Positions 1 to 9,553 of a stretch of DNA of 64,000 nt are shown one piece after another. How positions within the stretch are numbered: the first letter of the stretch is position 1; every line of letters starts with the position of its first letter. The translations under genes and the position numbers were made by a program. Below the pieces are notes generated by a model. That model did no database searches, was not told the origin of the DNA, and saw only the letters and a list, made by a program, of their open reading frames with translations. Origin of the DNA: Sphingomonas aurantiaca (GTDB lineage Bacteria > Pseudomonadota > Alphaproteobacteria > Sphingomonadales > Sphingomonadaceae); contig NZ_QAOG01000001.1 in the NCBI RefSeq assembly GCF_003050705.1, positions 603,105-667,104 on the forward strand, in the 5' to 3' direction.

Positions 1-630
1 CGCCAAGGCGACCTGGTCGAGCCTCGCCGGCAGGCGCGAACGGTCTTCGTGGTATCGGTCGGGCTGATCATCCTGTGGCTGCTGGGCAGCGAGATCGTCG
101 GCCGCGCGACCGACGAACTGGCGCTGTCGGGCATGGCGTCCGCGGCCGGACTGTTCATGGGCGCGTTCGTCATCACCGCGCTGCTCTTCGGATTGCGGCA
201 TCCGGAGGCGTTTCCGACCGCGCTTCCCCGGGCGACCGGGGACGATACCGTTCCAGAGGCGGTCGCGTCGCCCGAACCGCTTGACGCAACGCTCGGCCAG
301 AGCCTTGCCCGGATGATGACGCAGGACCGCGCCTATCGCGATCCCGAGCTGACGATCGGCACGATTGCCGCCCGCGTGGAGACGCCCGAATATCGCGTGC
401 GCCGCCACATCAATGGCGGCCTCGGCTACCGCAACGTCAGCGATTACCTCAACGAGCACCGGATCGCCGAAGTCCGCAGCGCGCTGGCCGACCCGGCGCA
501 GGCCGACGTGCCGATCCTGACGATCGCGATGGATGCGGGGTTCGGCAGCCTGGTGATGTTCAACCGCGTGTTCAAGGAACGGCTCGGCGAGACCCCGAGC
601 GCGTTCCGACGGCGGCATCTCGACGGCTAG
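1..630 (+). CDS. membrane-anchored AraC-family transcriptional regulator (5' end missing)
   Basis: The reading frame is open from base 1, so the true start lies upstream; an internal GTG at 49 is only the first possible start in view. About 209 residues are visible. Two hydrophobic segments (VSVGLIILWLLGSEIV and a second ending GAFVITALLFGL) are followed by a linker and a C-terminal AraC-type double helix-turn-helix. That domain is recognisable by TIGTIAARVETPEYRVRRHI, the motif GFGSLVMFNRVFKERLGETP and the end SAFRRR. Such proteins usually carry an N-terminal multi-helix membrane domain and sense something at the membrane. The gene precedes an RND efflux operon on the same strand, and direct repeats lie between them, so it probably controls that operon. 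The ligand is unknown. Confidence 0.85.
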   Translation, partial: RQGDLVEPRRQARTVFVVSVGLIILWLLGSEIVGRATDELALSGMASAAGLFMGAFVITALLFGLRHPEAFPTALPRATGDDTVPEAVASPEPLDATLGQSLARMMTQDRAYRDPELTIGTIAARVETPEYRVRRHINGGLGYRNVSDYLNEHRIAEVRSALADPAQADVPILTIAMDAGFGSLVMFNRVFKERLGETPSAFRRRHLDG

Positions 631-643
631 CCACGTCTGAACC

Positions 644-677
644 CCGGTCGTTTTCGAAAACGACCGGTCGATTTCGA
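644..677. promoter_or_regulatory. putative AraC-type operator: direct repeats overlapping a 24-bp palindrome
   Basis: Bases 644-657 (CCGGTCGTTTTCGA) and 664-677 (CCGGTCGATTTCGA) are direct repeats that differ at one position and lie 20 bp apart start to start, about two helical turns. Bases 644-667 also form a perfect 24-bp palindrome centred on TTTTCGAAAA. AraC-family dimers typically bind direct repeats at about this period. The site sits 14 bp after the regulator gene and 66 bp before the adaptor gene. The palindrome alone could be a terminator, but no T-run follows it. Confidence 0.5.
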
Positions 678-742
678 GGACTGGCAGGCCGGGGCGGCCT
701 CGAATCGGCAGGGCGATCCGCGTTCACCAACGGGACGCGACG

Positions 743-1834
743 ATGCCGAAGATTCTCCACTCGACGACCGGGCTGATTGCCGCCGGTTTGACCCTGTTAT
801 CCTGCGCCGGCTGCTCGTCAGAGCCCGTCGCATCGCCCCGGTCCGACGCCACGCTGGTCGATGTCGTCACGATCCACCATGCGGGCGGACAGACCTCCAC
901 GTTCGACGGCATTTTGCGCCCGCGCCGCGATATCGCGCTCGGCTTCAGGACGGGCGGCCGCGTGCTCGCTTTGACCGTGCAGGTCGGCGATCACGTCCGC
1001 GCCGGGCAGGTTCTCGCCCGGCTCTCGCGTACCGAAGCGGTCGCCGATAGCGGGCAGGCACGCGCCGAACTCGCGGCCGCGACCGCCGAAGCGACGCGGG
1101 CAAGCGAGGCCGCCAGGCGCGCGACCGGGCTGGACGGGATCGGCGCGCTGTCCGCGGCGGATGTCCGCGACCGCGCGCTGACCGCGACCGCCGCCGCGGC
1201 CAAGCGCGACGCAGCGCATGCCGCATTCGACCGCAGCCGCGCGACGCTCGCGGACTCGGTACTGGTCGCGCCCGAGGACGGCGTCGTGACCGAACGCGCG
1301 GCCGACTCCGGCACCGTCGTCGGTGCGGGCACCACCATCGTCCGCCTCGCCGCGGGCGGCCCCGAAATCGAGGTGCAGCTGCCGGAACGCGTGCGGGTGA
1401 CGCGCGGGACGATGGCGGATGCGAGCTTCTGGTCCGCACCGGGCCTGATCGCGGAGGCACGGCTGCGGCTGGTGGGGCCCGCGGTGGATGGCGCGCTGCG
1501 GCTGCGGACCGCGCGGTTCACGGTGCTCGGCGACGTCTCGCAGATCCCGTTCAACGGGTCGGCGACCGTCACGCTGCGGATGGCCGATCCCAAGGCGACG
1601 ATCCGCGTGCCGCTGACCGCGCTTGGCGCGGAAGGGCCCCAGCCACACGTCTGGTCGCTGTCGACGAGCGGCGACCGGGTGCATCGCCAGCCCGTCCACC
1701 TCGTCGATCTGCGTGGCGACGATGCGATCGTCTCCGGCCTGCCCGATGGCCAGCGGATCGTCGCGAGCGGTGGCGACACGCTGTCCGAAGGGCAGCACGT
1801 CGTCATGGCCGGCCTCGTTACAGGCGGCAACTGA
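743..1834 (+). CDS. RND efflux periplasmic adaptor subunit (membrane fusion protein)
   Basis: This 363-residue protein starts with a lipoprotein-type signal ending in LLSCAGC, so it is probably anchored to the inner membrane by a lipid. The lipoyl-like half-motif GRVLALTVQVGDHVRAGQVL lies near residues 70-90. An alanine-rich alpha-hairpin follows (about 100-165), then the second lipoyl half (VLVAPEDGVVTERAADSGTV) and beta-barrel and membrane-proximal domains. Adaptors of this kind couple an RND pump to an outer membrane channel. The pump gene follows after 3 bases and the channel gene after that, which makes one operon. Substrate cannot be read from the sequence. Confidence 0.93.
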   Translation: MPKILHSTTGLIAAGLTLLSCAGCSSEPVASPRSDATLVDVVTIHHAGGQTSTFDGILRPRRDIALGFRTGGRVLALTVQVGDHVRAGQVLARLSRTEAVADSGQARAELAAATAEATRASEAARRATGLDGIGALSAADVRDRALTATAAAAKRDAAHAAFDRSRATLADSVLVAPEDGVVTERAADSGTVVGAGTTIVRLAAGGPEIEVQLPERVRVTRGTMADASFWSAPGLIAEARLRLVGPAVDGALRLRTARFTVLGDVSQIPFNGSATVTLRMADPKATIRVPLTALGAEGPQPHVWSLSTSGDRVHRQPVHLVDLRGDDAIVSGLPDGQRIVASGGDTLSEGQHVVMAGLVTGGN

Positions 1835-1837
1835 GCG

Positions 1838-4800
1838 ATGGACCGCTTCAATGTGTCGCGCTGGGCGATCCGTCACCCCGCGCTCGTCGGGTTCCTGATC
1901 GCGCTGCTGTTCGCCGCGGGCGCCGCGCAGTTCTTCACGCTCGGGCGCGATGAAGATCCCACCTTCACGCTGAAGGAGATGATCGTCGCCGCGTCCTGGC
2001 CGGGTGCGAGCCCTGCGCAGATGCGCGCGCAGGTCGCCGATCCGATCGAACGCCGGCTGCGGGCGACCGAAAACCTCGATTTCCTCCAGACCTATTGCGG
2101 CGACGGCCGCTGCGCGATCCGCGTGTCGCTGACGGATGGCGCGCCGAAGGACCGCGTCCCGCTGATCTGGCAACGGGTGCGTAAGCAGCTGAAGGATATC
2201 GAGCCTGCTTTGCCCGCGGGCGCGTCGGTCGCTGCCGACGACGATTATGCGGACGTGTACGGCTATGTCTTCACGCTGACCGGCGCGGACAATGCGCGGC
2301 TCGTGGCGCTGGCCGAGCAGGCGCGCGACGCGATGCTGCGCGTCCCCGGCGCGGGCAAGGTGCAGATCACCGGCGAAGTGCCGCGCCGGCTGTTCGTCGA
2401 TCTCGACTCACGCAGGCTCGCCGCGATGGGGCTGTCGCCCGACACCGTCGTGCAGGCACTCGCCAGACGGAGCAGCGTCGCGCCGGCAGGCGTGGTCGAG
2501 CGGTCTATGCGCGTCCCCGTTCGCATCGGCCGCGCCGTCGACGGCATCGATGCGGTCGAGAATACCGCGGTATCGACCGCCGAGGGCACCGCGAAGGTCG
2601 GTGACCTCGGCACGGTCAGCAACGGCTATGCCGATCCGCCGGACGGGCTGGTCCGCCATGCCGCCAAGCCTGCCGTGGTGCTGGCGATCGCGATGACGCC
2701 GGGGGCGGACGGCCTCGGATTCGGCAAGCAATTGTCGCAGGTCGCCACCGCGTTCGGCCGGACGTTGCCCGCCGGGGTCACGATGACCCAGGTCGAGGAC
2801 CAGAGCCAGAATATCCGCGAGGCGGTCGACGCGTTCCTCATCAAGTTCTTCTGCGCCTTGTCGGTGGTGCTGCTCGTCGCGTTCGTGACGCTCGGGTGGC
2901 GGACCGGCGTCGTCGTCGCCCTGTCGGTGCCGCTGACGCTGGCGATCGTCGCGCTGTTCATGGGCGCGACCGGGATCGGGCTCGAGCGTATCTCGCTCGG
3001 CGCGTTGATCCTGTCGCTCGGCCTGCTCGTCGACGATGCGATCATCAGCGTCGAGGCGATGGTCGTGCAGCGCGAGCGCGGCGCGACGCGGGCCGATGCC
3101 GCCGCCTATGCCTGGACGCACACCGCGTTCCCGATGCTGACGGGCACGCTGCTGACGATCGTCGGCTTCCTGCCGGTCGGTTTCGCCCAGTCGACCACCA
3201 GCGAATATGCCGGCGGCATCTTCTGGGTGACCGGCTCGGCGCTGCTGGTGAGCTGGGTCGTCGCGGTGGTGTTCACGCCGTATCTGGGCGTGCGGCTGCT
3301 GCCCGAGGCGCGCGCACGGCACGATGCCGCGACGATGTACGACACGCCGGTCTATCGCCGGCTGCGCAATGTGGTCGATGCGTGCATGGCGCGGCGCAAG
3401 ACGGTGGTGGCCGTGACCGCGGCGCTGCTGGTCGTGAGTCTCGCGGGCGCGATGCTGGTCCGGCAGCAATTCTTTCCGATTTCCGACCGTCCCGAGATCA
3501 TCGTCGACGTCAGCCTGAGGCCGGGCGCCTCGCTGTCCGCGACCTCCGCCGCGGTGAAACGGCTCGAAGCAAGCGTGGCCAAGGACCGCGATGTCGCGCA
3601 GCTCGACAGCTATATCGGCCAGGGCGCGCCGCGCTTCTACCTGCCCTACGGCCCGACGCTGCCCGATCCCGCGACCGCGACGATGGTGCTGGTCGCACGC
3701 GATCTCGGCGCGCGCGAACGCGTCATCACGCGGCTGCTCGCGAACCATGCGTCGCCCGAGGCGAAGCTCCACATCCGTCGCCTGTCGCTCGGGCCGAGTG
3801 CGGGCTTCCCCGTGCAATATCGCGTCATCGGCCCCGATCCGGCGGTGTTGCGGACGGTGTCCGCGCGGATCGAGGCGGTGTTGCGGGCAACGCCGGGAAC
3901 GACCGCGGTCCAGGCGGACTGGGGGACGCCCTCGGTCGCGATGCGGCTCGATCCCGACGACGAGCGCGCAGCGCGGCTCGGGCTCGATCGCGCGACGCTG
4001 GCGGGGAATGTCGCGACGATGCTGTCGGGCCAGCCCGCGGGCGACGTGCTGCGCGGTACCAAGCGGATCGGCATCGTCGTGCGCGGCACGGCGGCGGATC
4101 GCAGCGATCCCGGGCGGCTCGCGGACATGGTGGTGACGACGCCGCATGGTCCGGTGCCGCTCGGCCAGGTCGCGCGGATCGGCGTGACCACCGAACAGCC
4201 GATCGTCTGGACGCGCGACGGTGCGCTCTGCATCACCGTGCAGGCGGACATGACCGGCGACGTCCAGGCCGCGGACGTGGTCGCGGCGGCGGAGTCGCGC
4301 GTCGCGGCGATCGCGAAGGCGCTGCCCGCCGGCTACCGGATCGAGGACGGCGGCGATGGCGAGCTTGCCGGCAAGGCCAATGACGCGATCTACCGGCTGC
4401 TGCCGATCACGCTCGGGCTGATGCTCCTGCTGCTGATGATCCAGTTGCAGAGCATCGGCCGCACGCTGCTGGTGCTGGCCACCGCCCCCCTCGGCGTGAT
4501 CGGCGCGGTGGTGGCGCTGGTCGTGACCGGCGCGCCGTTCGGGTTCGTCGCGTTGCTCGGGCTGATCGCGCTCGCCGGCATGATCATGCGCAATTCGATC
4601 ATCCTGGTCGATCAGGTGCAGCACAACCAGGCCGAGGGGATGGACCTGCACGCGGCGATTCGAGCCGCCACGATCGGCCGCTCGCGCCCGGTCGTGCTGA
4701 CGGCGCTGGCGGCGGTGCTGGCGTTCATTCCGCTGTGTTTCAACATCTTCTGGGGGCCGATGGCGATCGTGATGATCGGTGGCCTGATCGGCGCGACGAT

Positions 4801-4888
4801 CCTCACGCTGTTCGCTTTGCCCGCACTCTACGTGCTCGCCTTCGATCGCCCCGCCCGCCGCACCCATCAGGACGACCGACATGCATGA
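1838..4888 (+). CDS. RND efflux pump, AcrB/HAE1 family permease
   Basis: At 1016 residues this is the normal length for an AcrB-type proton-driven exporter. It has one N-terminal helix, a large periplasmic loop, a block of helices from about 335, then the same pattern again in the C-terminal half. The proton-relay pair of transmembrane helix 4 is visible as D399-D400 in GLLVDDAIISVEAM. The C-terminal half carries the usual GLIALAGMIMRNSIILVDQ stretch. It starts 3 bases after the adaptor gene and overlaps the outer membrane channel gene by 8 bases, so all three are translated together. The subfamily resembles pumps described for dyes, solvents and biocides, but the substrate here is not known. 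Confidence 0.95.
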   Translation: MDRFNVSRWAIRHPALVGFLIALLFAAGAAQFFTLGRDEDPTFTLKEMIVAASWPGASPAQMRAQVADPIERRLRATENLDFLQTYCGDGRCAIRVSLTDGAPKDRVPLIWQRVRKQLKDIEPALPAGASVAADDDYADVYGYVFTLTGADNARLVALAEQARDAMLRVPGAGKVQITGEVPRRLFVDLDSRRLAAMGLSPDTVVQALARRSSVAPAGVVERSMRVPVRIGRAVDGIDAVENTAVSTAEGTAKVGDLGTVSNGYADPPDGLVRHAAKPAVVLAIAMTPGADGLGFGKQLSQVATAFGRTLPAGVTMTQVEDQSQNIREAVDAFLIKFFCALSVVLLVAFVTLGWRTGVVVALSVPLTLAIVALFMGATGIGLERISLGALILSLGLLVDDAIISVEAMVVQRERGATRADAAAYAWTHTAFPMLTGTLLTIVGFLPVGFAQSTTSEYAGGIFWVTGSALLVSWVVAVVFTPYLGVRLLPEARARHDAATMYDTPVYRRLRNVVDACMARRKTVVAVTAALLVVSLAGAMLVRQQFFPISDRPEIIVDVSLRPGASLSATSAAVKRLEASVAKDRDVAQLDSYIGQGAPRFYLPYGPTLPDPATATMVLVARDLGARERVITRLLANHASPEAKLHIRRLSLGPSAGFPVQYRVIGPDPAVLRTVSARIEAVLRATPGTTAVQADWGTPSVAMRLDPDDERAARLGLDRATLAGNVATMLSGQPAGDVLRGTKRIGIVVRGTAADRSDPGRLADMVVTTPHGPVPLGQVARIGVTTEQPIVWTRDGALCITVQADMTGDVQAADVVAAAESRVAAIAKALPAGYRIEDGGDGELAGKANDAIYRLLPITLGLMLLLLMIQLQSIGRTLLVLATAPLGVIGAVVALVVTGAPFGFVALLGLIALAGMIMRNSIILVDQVQHNQAEGMDLHAAIRAATIGRSRPVVLTALAAVLAFIPLCFNIFWGPMAIVMIGGLIGATILTLFALPALYVLAFDRPARRTHQDDRHA

Positions 4889-6302
4889 TCCGAAGTTTTC
4901 GCGGGTAGTGCCGCTGATGCTCGCCGCCGCGCTGGCCGGCTGCACGGTCGGGCCCAACTTCACGCGGCCGGCCGCGATCCTGCCGCCGGTCTGGCGGGCC
5001 GCGGCCGCCGCCCAGCCACCGAGCGACACACGCTGGTGGCGCAGCTTCGGCGATCCGGTGCTCGACTCGCTTGAGGCACGCGCGGCATCGGCGAATCCCG
5101 ACATCGCTGCGGCGATCGAGCGGCTCACCGCCGCGCGGATCGAGCGCGGGCAGGCACGGGCCGCGGGTGCGCCGCAGGTCGAGGGTCAGGCCGGCTACAG
5201 CCGCGAGCGCGTTGGGACGGCGGGCATCGCGTCGGTCACGCAGACGCTGCTCGGCGTCACCCCGACGACCACGCCGCCAAAGGGCGTCGACTTCGATCTT
5301 TACAGCGTCGGCATCGGCGCAAGCTGGGAGCTCGATCTGTGGGGTGGCCATCGTCGCCAGGCGGAGGCGGCCGCGGCCTCGGTCGACGCGAGCGACGCCG
5401 CCGCGCGCGGTGTGCGGTTGTCCGTCGAGGCCGAGGTGGCGCGCACCTATTTCCAGTTGCGCGGCCTGTGGGACGAGCGCCGCATCGCGCAGACGGGCGC
5501 CACGATCGCCGAACAAAACGCCGCGATCGCGCGCGCGCTGCTGGCCCGCGGGCTCGCCACGCCGATCGATCTTGCCGCAACCGAGGAAACGGTGCGAAGC
5601 TTGCGCGGCGATGCCGTCGACCTCGACCAGCAGGCGGCAAGCGCGACGCGCGCGCTGGCGGTGCTGGTCGGCGAGACGCCCGACACCGCCCCGTTCGATC
5701 GCAGCACGCTGCCGCCGCCGGGCCCCCTCCCGGCCAGCGCGGTGCGCATACCCTCCGAGGTGGCGCGAACCCGCCCCGACATCGTCGAGGCCGAGGCGCG
5801 GCTGCATGCGGCGACCGCGCAGATCGGCGTCGCCACCGCCGATTTCTATCCGAAGATCAGCCTGACCGGGCTGTTCAACATCGACGTGCTGAACCTTGCC
5901 GATTTCGGCTGGGATGCGCGCAGCACGAGCATCGGCCCGGGCCTGTCGCTGCCGATCTTCTCGGGCGGGCGGTTGCAGCGGCAACTCGATCTGCGCCGCT
6001 CGGAGGAGCGCTCCGCCGCGCTCGCCTATCGCCAGACCGTCATCACCGCGTGGCGCGAAGTCGACGATGCGCTGTCCGCGACGCGCGCCGCGGCCGAGCG
6101 GACCAGCCTGTCGAGCCGCGACCTGCAGGCGCGGCAGCAGACGGTCGCGATGGTGCAGGCCCGCTATGCGCGCGGCGATATCGGCGCGTTGCCGGTGCTC
6201 GACGCACGCCGGGCCGCACTGTCGGCGGAGCGCGCCGCGGTGCGCCAGCGCGTCGCCGCGCTGCTCGCGCACATCCAGCTCCAGCGTGCGCTCGGCGGCT
6301 AG
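4881..6302 (+). CDS. RND efflux outer membrane channel lipoprotein, NodT/OprM family
   Basis: This 473-residue protein has a lipoprotein signal ending ALAGC (C21) followed by TVGPNFTRP, the standard opening of NodT-family channels. The two repeated outer membrane efflux protein domains are visible, including RPDIVEAEARLHAATAQIGV in the second. Members form TolC-like trimers that cross the outer membrane and periplasm. The start codon overlaps the end of the pump gene by 8 bases, so this is the third gene of a tripartite efflux operon. Confidence 0.95.
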   Translation: MHDPKFSRVVPLMLAAALAGCTVGPNFTRPAAILPPVWRAAAAAQPPSDTRWWRSFGDPVLDSLEARAASANPDIAAAIERLTAARIERGQARAAGAPQVEGQAGYSRERVGTAGIASVTQTLLGVTPTTTPPKGVDFDLYSVGIGASWELDLWGGHRRQAEAAAASVDASDAAARGVRLSVEAEVARTYFQLRGLWDERRIAQTGATIAEQNAAIARALLARGLATPIDLAATEETVRSLRGDAVDLDQQAASATRALAVLVGETPDTAPFDRSTLPPPGPLPASAVRIPSEVARTRPDIVEAEARLHAATAQIGVATADFYPKISLTGLFNIDVLNLADFGWDARSTSIGPGLSLPIFSGGRLQRQLDLRRSEERSAALAYRQTVITAWREVDDALSATRAAAERTSLSSRDLQARQQTVAMVQARYARGDIGALPVLDARRAALSAERAAVRQRVAALLAHIQLQRALGG

Positions 6303-6345
6303 CCGCGCGCTGCGCGCCTCATTTTTTCAAAGAAGGACCTAATCG

Positions 6346-7197
6346 ATGCTCCCTATCCGTACCCGGGCCCTCCTGCTCGGCAGCACCTTGACCGCCTTTA
6401 GCGCGATCCCCGTCCGCGCGCAGGACGGCCCCGCCGATCCGTACCGCAATACCGTGACGGTCGGCGTCGGCGTCGCCGCATTGCCCGATTACGAGGGCTC
6501 GAACGACTATCGGATCACGCCCGCCCCGGCGGCGATCGGGACGATCAAGGGCTATGGCTTCGTGCTGGCCGGCAACCAGCTGAGCGTCGATCTCGTCAAG
6601 AACACGCCGGGGCCGGTCTGGGATGTCCAGGCCGGACCGATCGCGCAGCTCAATTTCACGCGGAGTTCGACGGGCAGCATCGACGATCTGCGCGTCCGCG
6701 CGCTCGGCAAGCGCGGCATGGCGGTCGAGCTCGGCGGCTATGTCGGCCTTGGCAAGACCGGCGTCCTGACCAGCGCGTACGACACGCTGTCGGTCACGCT
6801 CGGCTATCGCCATGACGTCAGCGGTGTTCATGACAGCGGGATCTGGAGCCCGGGCATCACCTATGTCACGCCGCTGTCGCGCAAGGCCGCGATCGGCGTG
6901 TTCGCGTCCGCCGACATCGTCGAGCGCGGCTATGCGCGGACCTATTACAGCGTGTCGGCGGCGCAGAGCGCAGCCAGCGGACTGCCGGTATATGCCGCGC
7001 ACGGTGGCCTCAAGAACTGGACGCTCGGCGCGATCGCCAGCTATTCGCTGACCGGCGACCTGCTGCACGGCATCAAGATCGTCGGCGGTGGCACCTATGG
7101 GCGCATCGAGGGCGATATCGCGCGCAGTCCGCTCGTCGCCATCGCCGGCGCGCGCGACCAATGGCTGGGCACGCTCGGGCTCGCCTATACCTTCTGA
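6346..7197 (+). CDS. MipA/OmpV family outer membrane protein
   Basis: The 283-residue product has a signal peptide with likely cleavage after VRA (residue 25). The mature part alternates short hydrophobic strands with turns and ends in the aromatic residue typical of outer membrane beta-barrels (LGLAYTF). NTVTVGVGVAALPDYEGSND near the mature N-terminus matches the MipA/OmpV family. A clear ribosome binding site (AGAAGGA) precedes ATG. It lies 43 bases after the efflux channel gene and may be cotranscribed. Family members are scaffolds for murein enzymes or are involved in uptake and drug tolerance; the exact role here is open. Confidence 0.88.
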   Translation: MLPIRTRALLLGSTLTAFSAIPVRAQDGPADPYRNTVTVGVGVAALPDYEGSNDYRITPAPAAIGTIKGYGFVLAGNQLSVDLVKNTPGPVWDVQAGPIAQLNFTRSSTGSIDDLRVRALGKRGMAVELGGYVGLGKTGVLTSAYDTLSVTLGYRHDVSGVHDSGIWSPGITYVTPLSRKAAIGVFASADIVERGYARTYYSVSAAQSAASGLPVYAAHGGLKNWTLGAIASYSLTGDLLHGIKIVGGGTYGRIEGDIARSPLVAIAGARDQWLGTLGLAYTF

Positions 7198-7270
7198 CGA
7201 CGTCGGCGCATGTCCCGCCACGGCGGCAGCGGGGCGGGGCGGGGTGGCCCGAACCGCCCCCGATCCGCGC

Positions 7271-8227
7271 TCACGCCGCTTCGGCGCGGCGCGGCAGTTT
7301 CCAGTTCGGGCGGACGAAATGGCAGGTATAGCCGTTCGGCTTGCGCTCGAGATAATCCTGATGCTCGGGCTCGGCCTCCCAGAAATCGCCGACCGGGGAG
7401 AGTTCGGTGACGACCTTGCCCGGCCACAACCCCGACGCCTCGACATCGGCGATCGTGTCCTGCGCCACCGCCTTTTGCTCGGCGTCGGTGTAGAAGATCG
7501 CGGACCGATAGCTGGCGCCGCGATCATTGCCCTGGCGGTTGACCGTGGTCGGATCATGGATCTGGAAGAAGAATTCGAGCAGCGTCCGGAAATCGGTCCG
7601 CGTGGAATCGAAGACGATCTCGATCGCCTCGGCATGGTTGCCGTGATGGCGGTACGTCGCGTTGGCGACCTCGCCGCCCGAATAGCCGACGCGTGTCGAC
7701 ACGATTCCGGGCAGCGCGCGGATCAGGTCCTGCATCCCCCAGAAGCACCCGCCGGCCAGGACCGCGCGCTCGGTCCGGCTCGGCGCGTCCTCGACCTGGT
7801 CGAGATAGGCGCCATAGCCTTGCGCGGCCATCTCGGCGCGCGGCACGAAGCGCAACGCCGCCGAATTGATGCAATAACGCAGCCCGCCGCGGCTGCGCGG
7901 ACCATCCTTGAAGACATGCCCCAGATGGCTGTCGCCCTGCGCCGAGCGAATTTCGGTACGCGGAATCAACATCGACCAGTCGCGCTTCGACGTGACGGTG
8001 TCCGGCGCGATCGGCCGCGTAAAGCTGGGCCAGCCACAGCCCGATTCATATTTGTCGGTACTCGCGAACAGCGGCTCGCCCGAGACGATGTCGACATAGA
8101 TCCCCGGCTCTTTGGTATGGAGCAGCGCACCGGTGCCAGGGCGTTCGGTCGCATTCTCCTGCGTCACCCGATATTGTTCGGGGGTCAGCGCGGCGATGGC
8201 GTCTTGGGTCTTCGAATAGGTGGGCAT
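7271..8227 (-). CDS. msrBA: bifunctional methionine sulfoxide reductase, MsrB-MsrA fusion
   Basis: The 318-residue protein has MsrB first (about 10-135) and MsrA second (about 150-310), so both R and S sulfoxides of methionine can be reduced. MsrB shows the catalytic Cys119 in [11 protein letters not shown] and the resolving Cys64 in SGCGWPSF. The two CxxC zinc motifs of many MsrB proteins are replaced (VDIVSG and RSAQGDSH), so it is the zinc-free form. MsrA starts with GGCFWG (Cys161). No signal peptide is visible, so it should act in the cytoplasm. Most alphaproteobacteria keep these as separate genes. It is divergent from the next gene. Confidence 0.95.
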   Translation of the reverse strand: MPTYSKTQDAIAALTPEQYRVTQENATERPGTGALLHTKEPGIYVDIVSGEPLFASTDKYESGCGWPSFTRPIAPDTVTSKRDWSMLIPRTEIRSAQGDSHLGHVFKDGPRSRGGLRYCINSAALRFVPRAEMAAQGYGAYLDQVEDAPSRTERAVLAGGCFWGMQDLIRALPGIVSTRVGYSGGEVANATYRHHGNHAEAIEIVFDSTRTDFRTLLEFFFQIHDPTTVNRQGNDRGASYRSAIFYTDAEQKAVAQDTIADVEASGLWPGKVVTELSPVGDFWEAEPEHQDYLERKPNGYTCHFVRPNWKLPRRAEAA

Positions 8228-8374
8228 GAAGGCACTCCTCGATCGCCATGTGGTGAGCCCACGGGATGCTGTCGAGGTGCGGCCGATGAGCGCGGTCGCC
8301 TCGCCGCCGCGGATCGCGATGGTCCCTGTCCGGCCGAACCGCTACGGTGCCGCCGATACGCAGTGTGAGACGCC

Positions 8375-9553
8375 ATGCCCCTGACCAGATCCCAAGCCGA
8401 ACTGCTCGCCCGCGAGGGTATGGCCGCGCTGCGCAACGGCAATGCGGCGACGGCATATGACAAGCTGCTGCTGTTGCAGGACGGCGCGTCCGGTATCCCC
8501 GCGCCGTGGTTCCTGATCGCCCAGGCCGCCCAGGCGCTCGGACGCGACGAGGAGGCGGATGCCGCGCTCGTGAAGTTCCTCGCGGTCGAGCCGCGTCATC
8601 TCGCCGCGCTGCTGACAATGGCGGCGCTCAAGGTCCGGCGTGGTGACGATCGCGCCGCGCAATCCTTCTACCGCACCGCGCTTAATGTCGCAGCGCAACC
8701 GGGGGCGACCGTCCCGCCCATGCTCGTTCCGATGCTCCGCGCCGGCGAGACGTTTCTGGCGGAGGTTGCAAGGCGCTTCACCGAGCATCTCGACCAGATC
8801 CTGGTCGGGACGCGTGTTGCGACGGGCAAGCACAGCGCGCGAACGCAGCAGGCGCTTGATCTGATGGCGGGGCGGACCGAGCTTTATCTGCAACAGCCGT
8901 CGATGTTCTATTTCCCCGGGCTCGCGCAGCGCGCCTTTTTCGAGCGCGACGAGTTCGCCTGGGTCGCGTCGATGGAGGCTGCGACCACCGCGATATGCGC
9001 GGAACTCGACCGGGTGCTCGCGACCGACGACGGATTTGCGCCCTATGTCCAGTCCATGCCCGATCGTCCGGCGCCCGCGAACCCGTTGCTCGACGATCCG
9101 AGCTGGAGCGCGTTCCAGTTGTGGCAGGGCGGTGCGCCGGTCGAACCCAATGCGTCGCTATGTCCGCAGACCATGGCGGCTCTGGCGTCCGCGCCGATCC
9201 CGGTCATCGCCGGGCGTTCGCCGATGGCGATCTTCTCGCGGCTCAAGCCCGGCACGCATATCCGCCCGCATCACGGCATGCTCAACACGCGCCTCATCTG
9301 TCACCTCCCGCTGATCGCGCCCGACGGCTGCGGGCTGCGCGTTGGCGCGGAGACCCGCCACTGGAAGACAGGCGAAATGCTGATCTTCGACGACTCGTTC
9401 GAGCATGAGGCGTGGAATCGCGGTCGGGAAACCCGGGTCGTCCTGCTGTTCGAGATTTGGCGCCCCGAACTGACGCCCGACGAACGCGCCGCGCTGACCG
9501 ACATCTTCGAGGCGATCGACACGTATCAGGGGGCCGCCGTCGATACCGGCTGA
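8375..9553 (+). CDS. TPR + aspartyl/asparaginyl beta-hydroxylase domain protein (copy 1)
   Basis: The 392 residues start with TPR-like helical repeats (about 8-110). The C-terminal half is an aspartyl/asparaginyl beta-hydroxylase-type Fe(II)/2-oxoglutarate domain. The likely iron ligands are in LKPGTHIRPHHG (H299/H300) and in DDSFEHEAWN (H344); an Arg follows in ETRVVLLFEIW for the co-substrate. There is no signal peptide, so it is cytoplasmic. Enzymes of this fold hydroxylate Asp or Asn in proteins or peptides, or other small molecules; the target here is unknown. A paralogue lies convergently at 10187-11479 with a small exported protein between them. Confidence 0.85.
   Translation: MPLTRSQAELLAREGMAALRNGNAATAYDKLLLLQDGASGIPAPWFLIAQAAQALGRDEEADAALVKFLAVEPRHLAALLTMAALKVRRGDDRAAQSFYRTALNVAAQPGATVPPMLVPMLRAGETFLAEVARRFTEHLDQILVGTRVATGKHSARTQQALDLMAGRTELYLQQPSMFYFPGLAQRAFFERDEFAWVASMEAATTAICAELDRVLATDDGFAPYVQSMPDRPAPANPLLDDPSWSAFQLWQGGAPVEPNASLCPQTMAALASAPIPVIAGRSPMAIFSRLKPGTHIRPHHGMLNTRLICHLPLIAPDGCGLRVGAETRHWKTGEMLIFDDSFEHEAWNRGRETRVVLLFEIWRPELTPDERAALTDIFEAIDTYQGAAVDTG

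Noticed and set aside
818-5128. Long antisense open frames on the minus strand across the efflux operon
   Set aside because: They are shadows of high-GC coding sequence: Arg/Asp/Gln-rich translations without any domain, opposite genes with clear domains.
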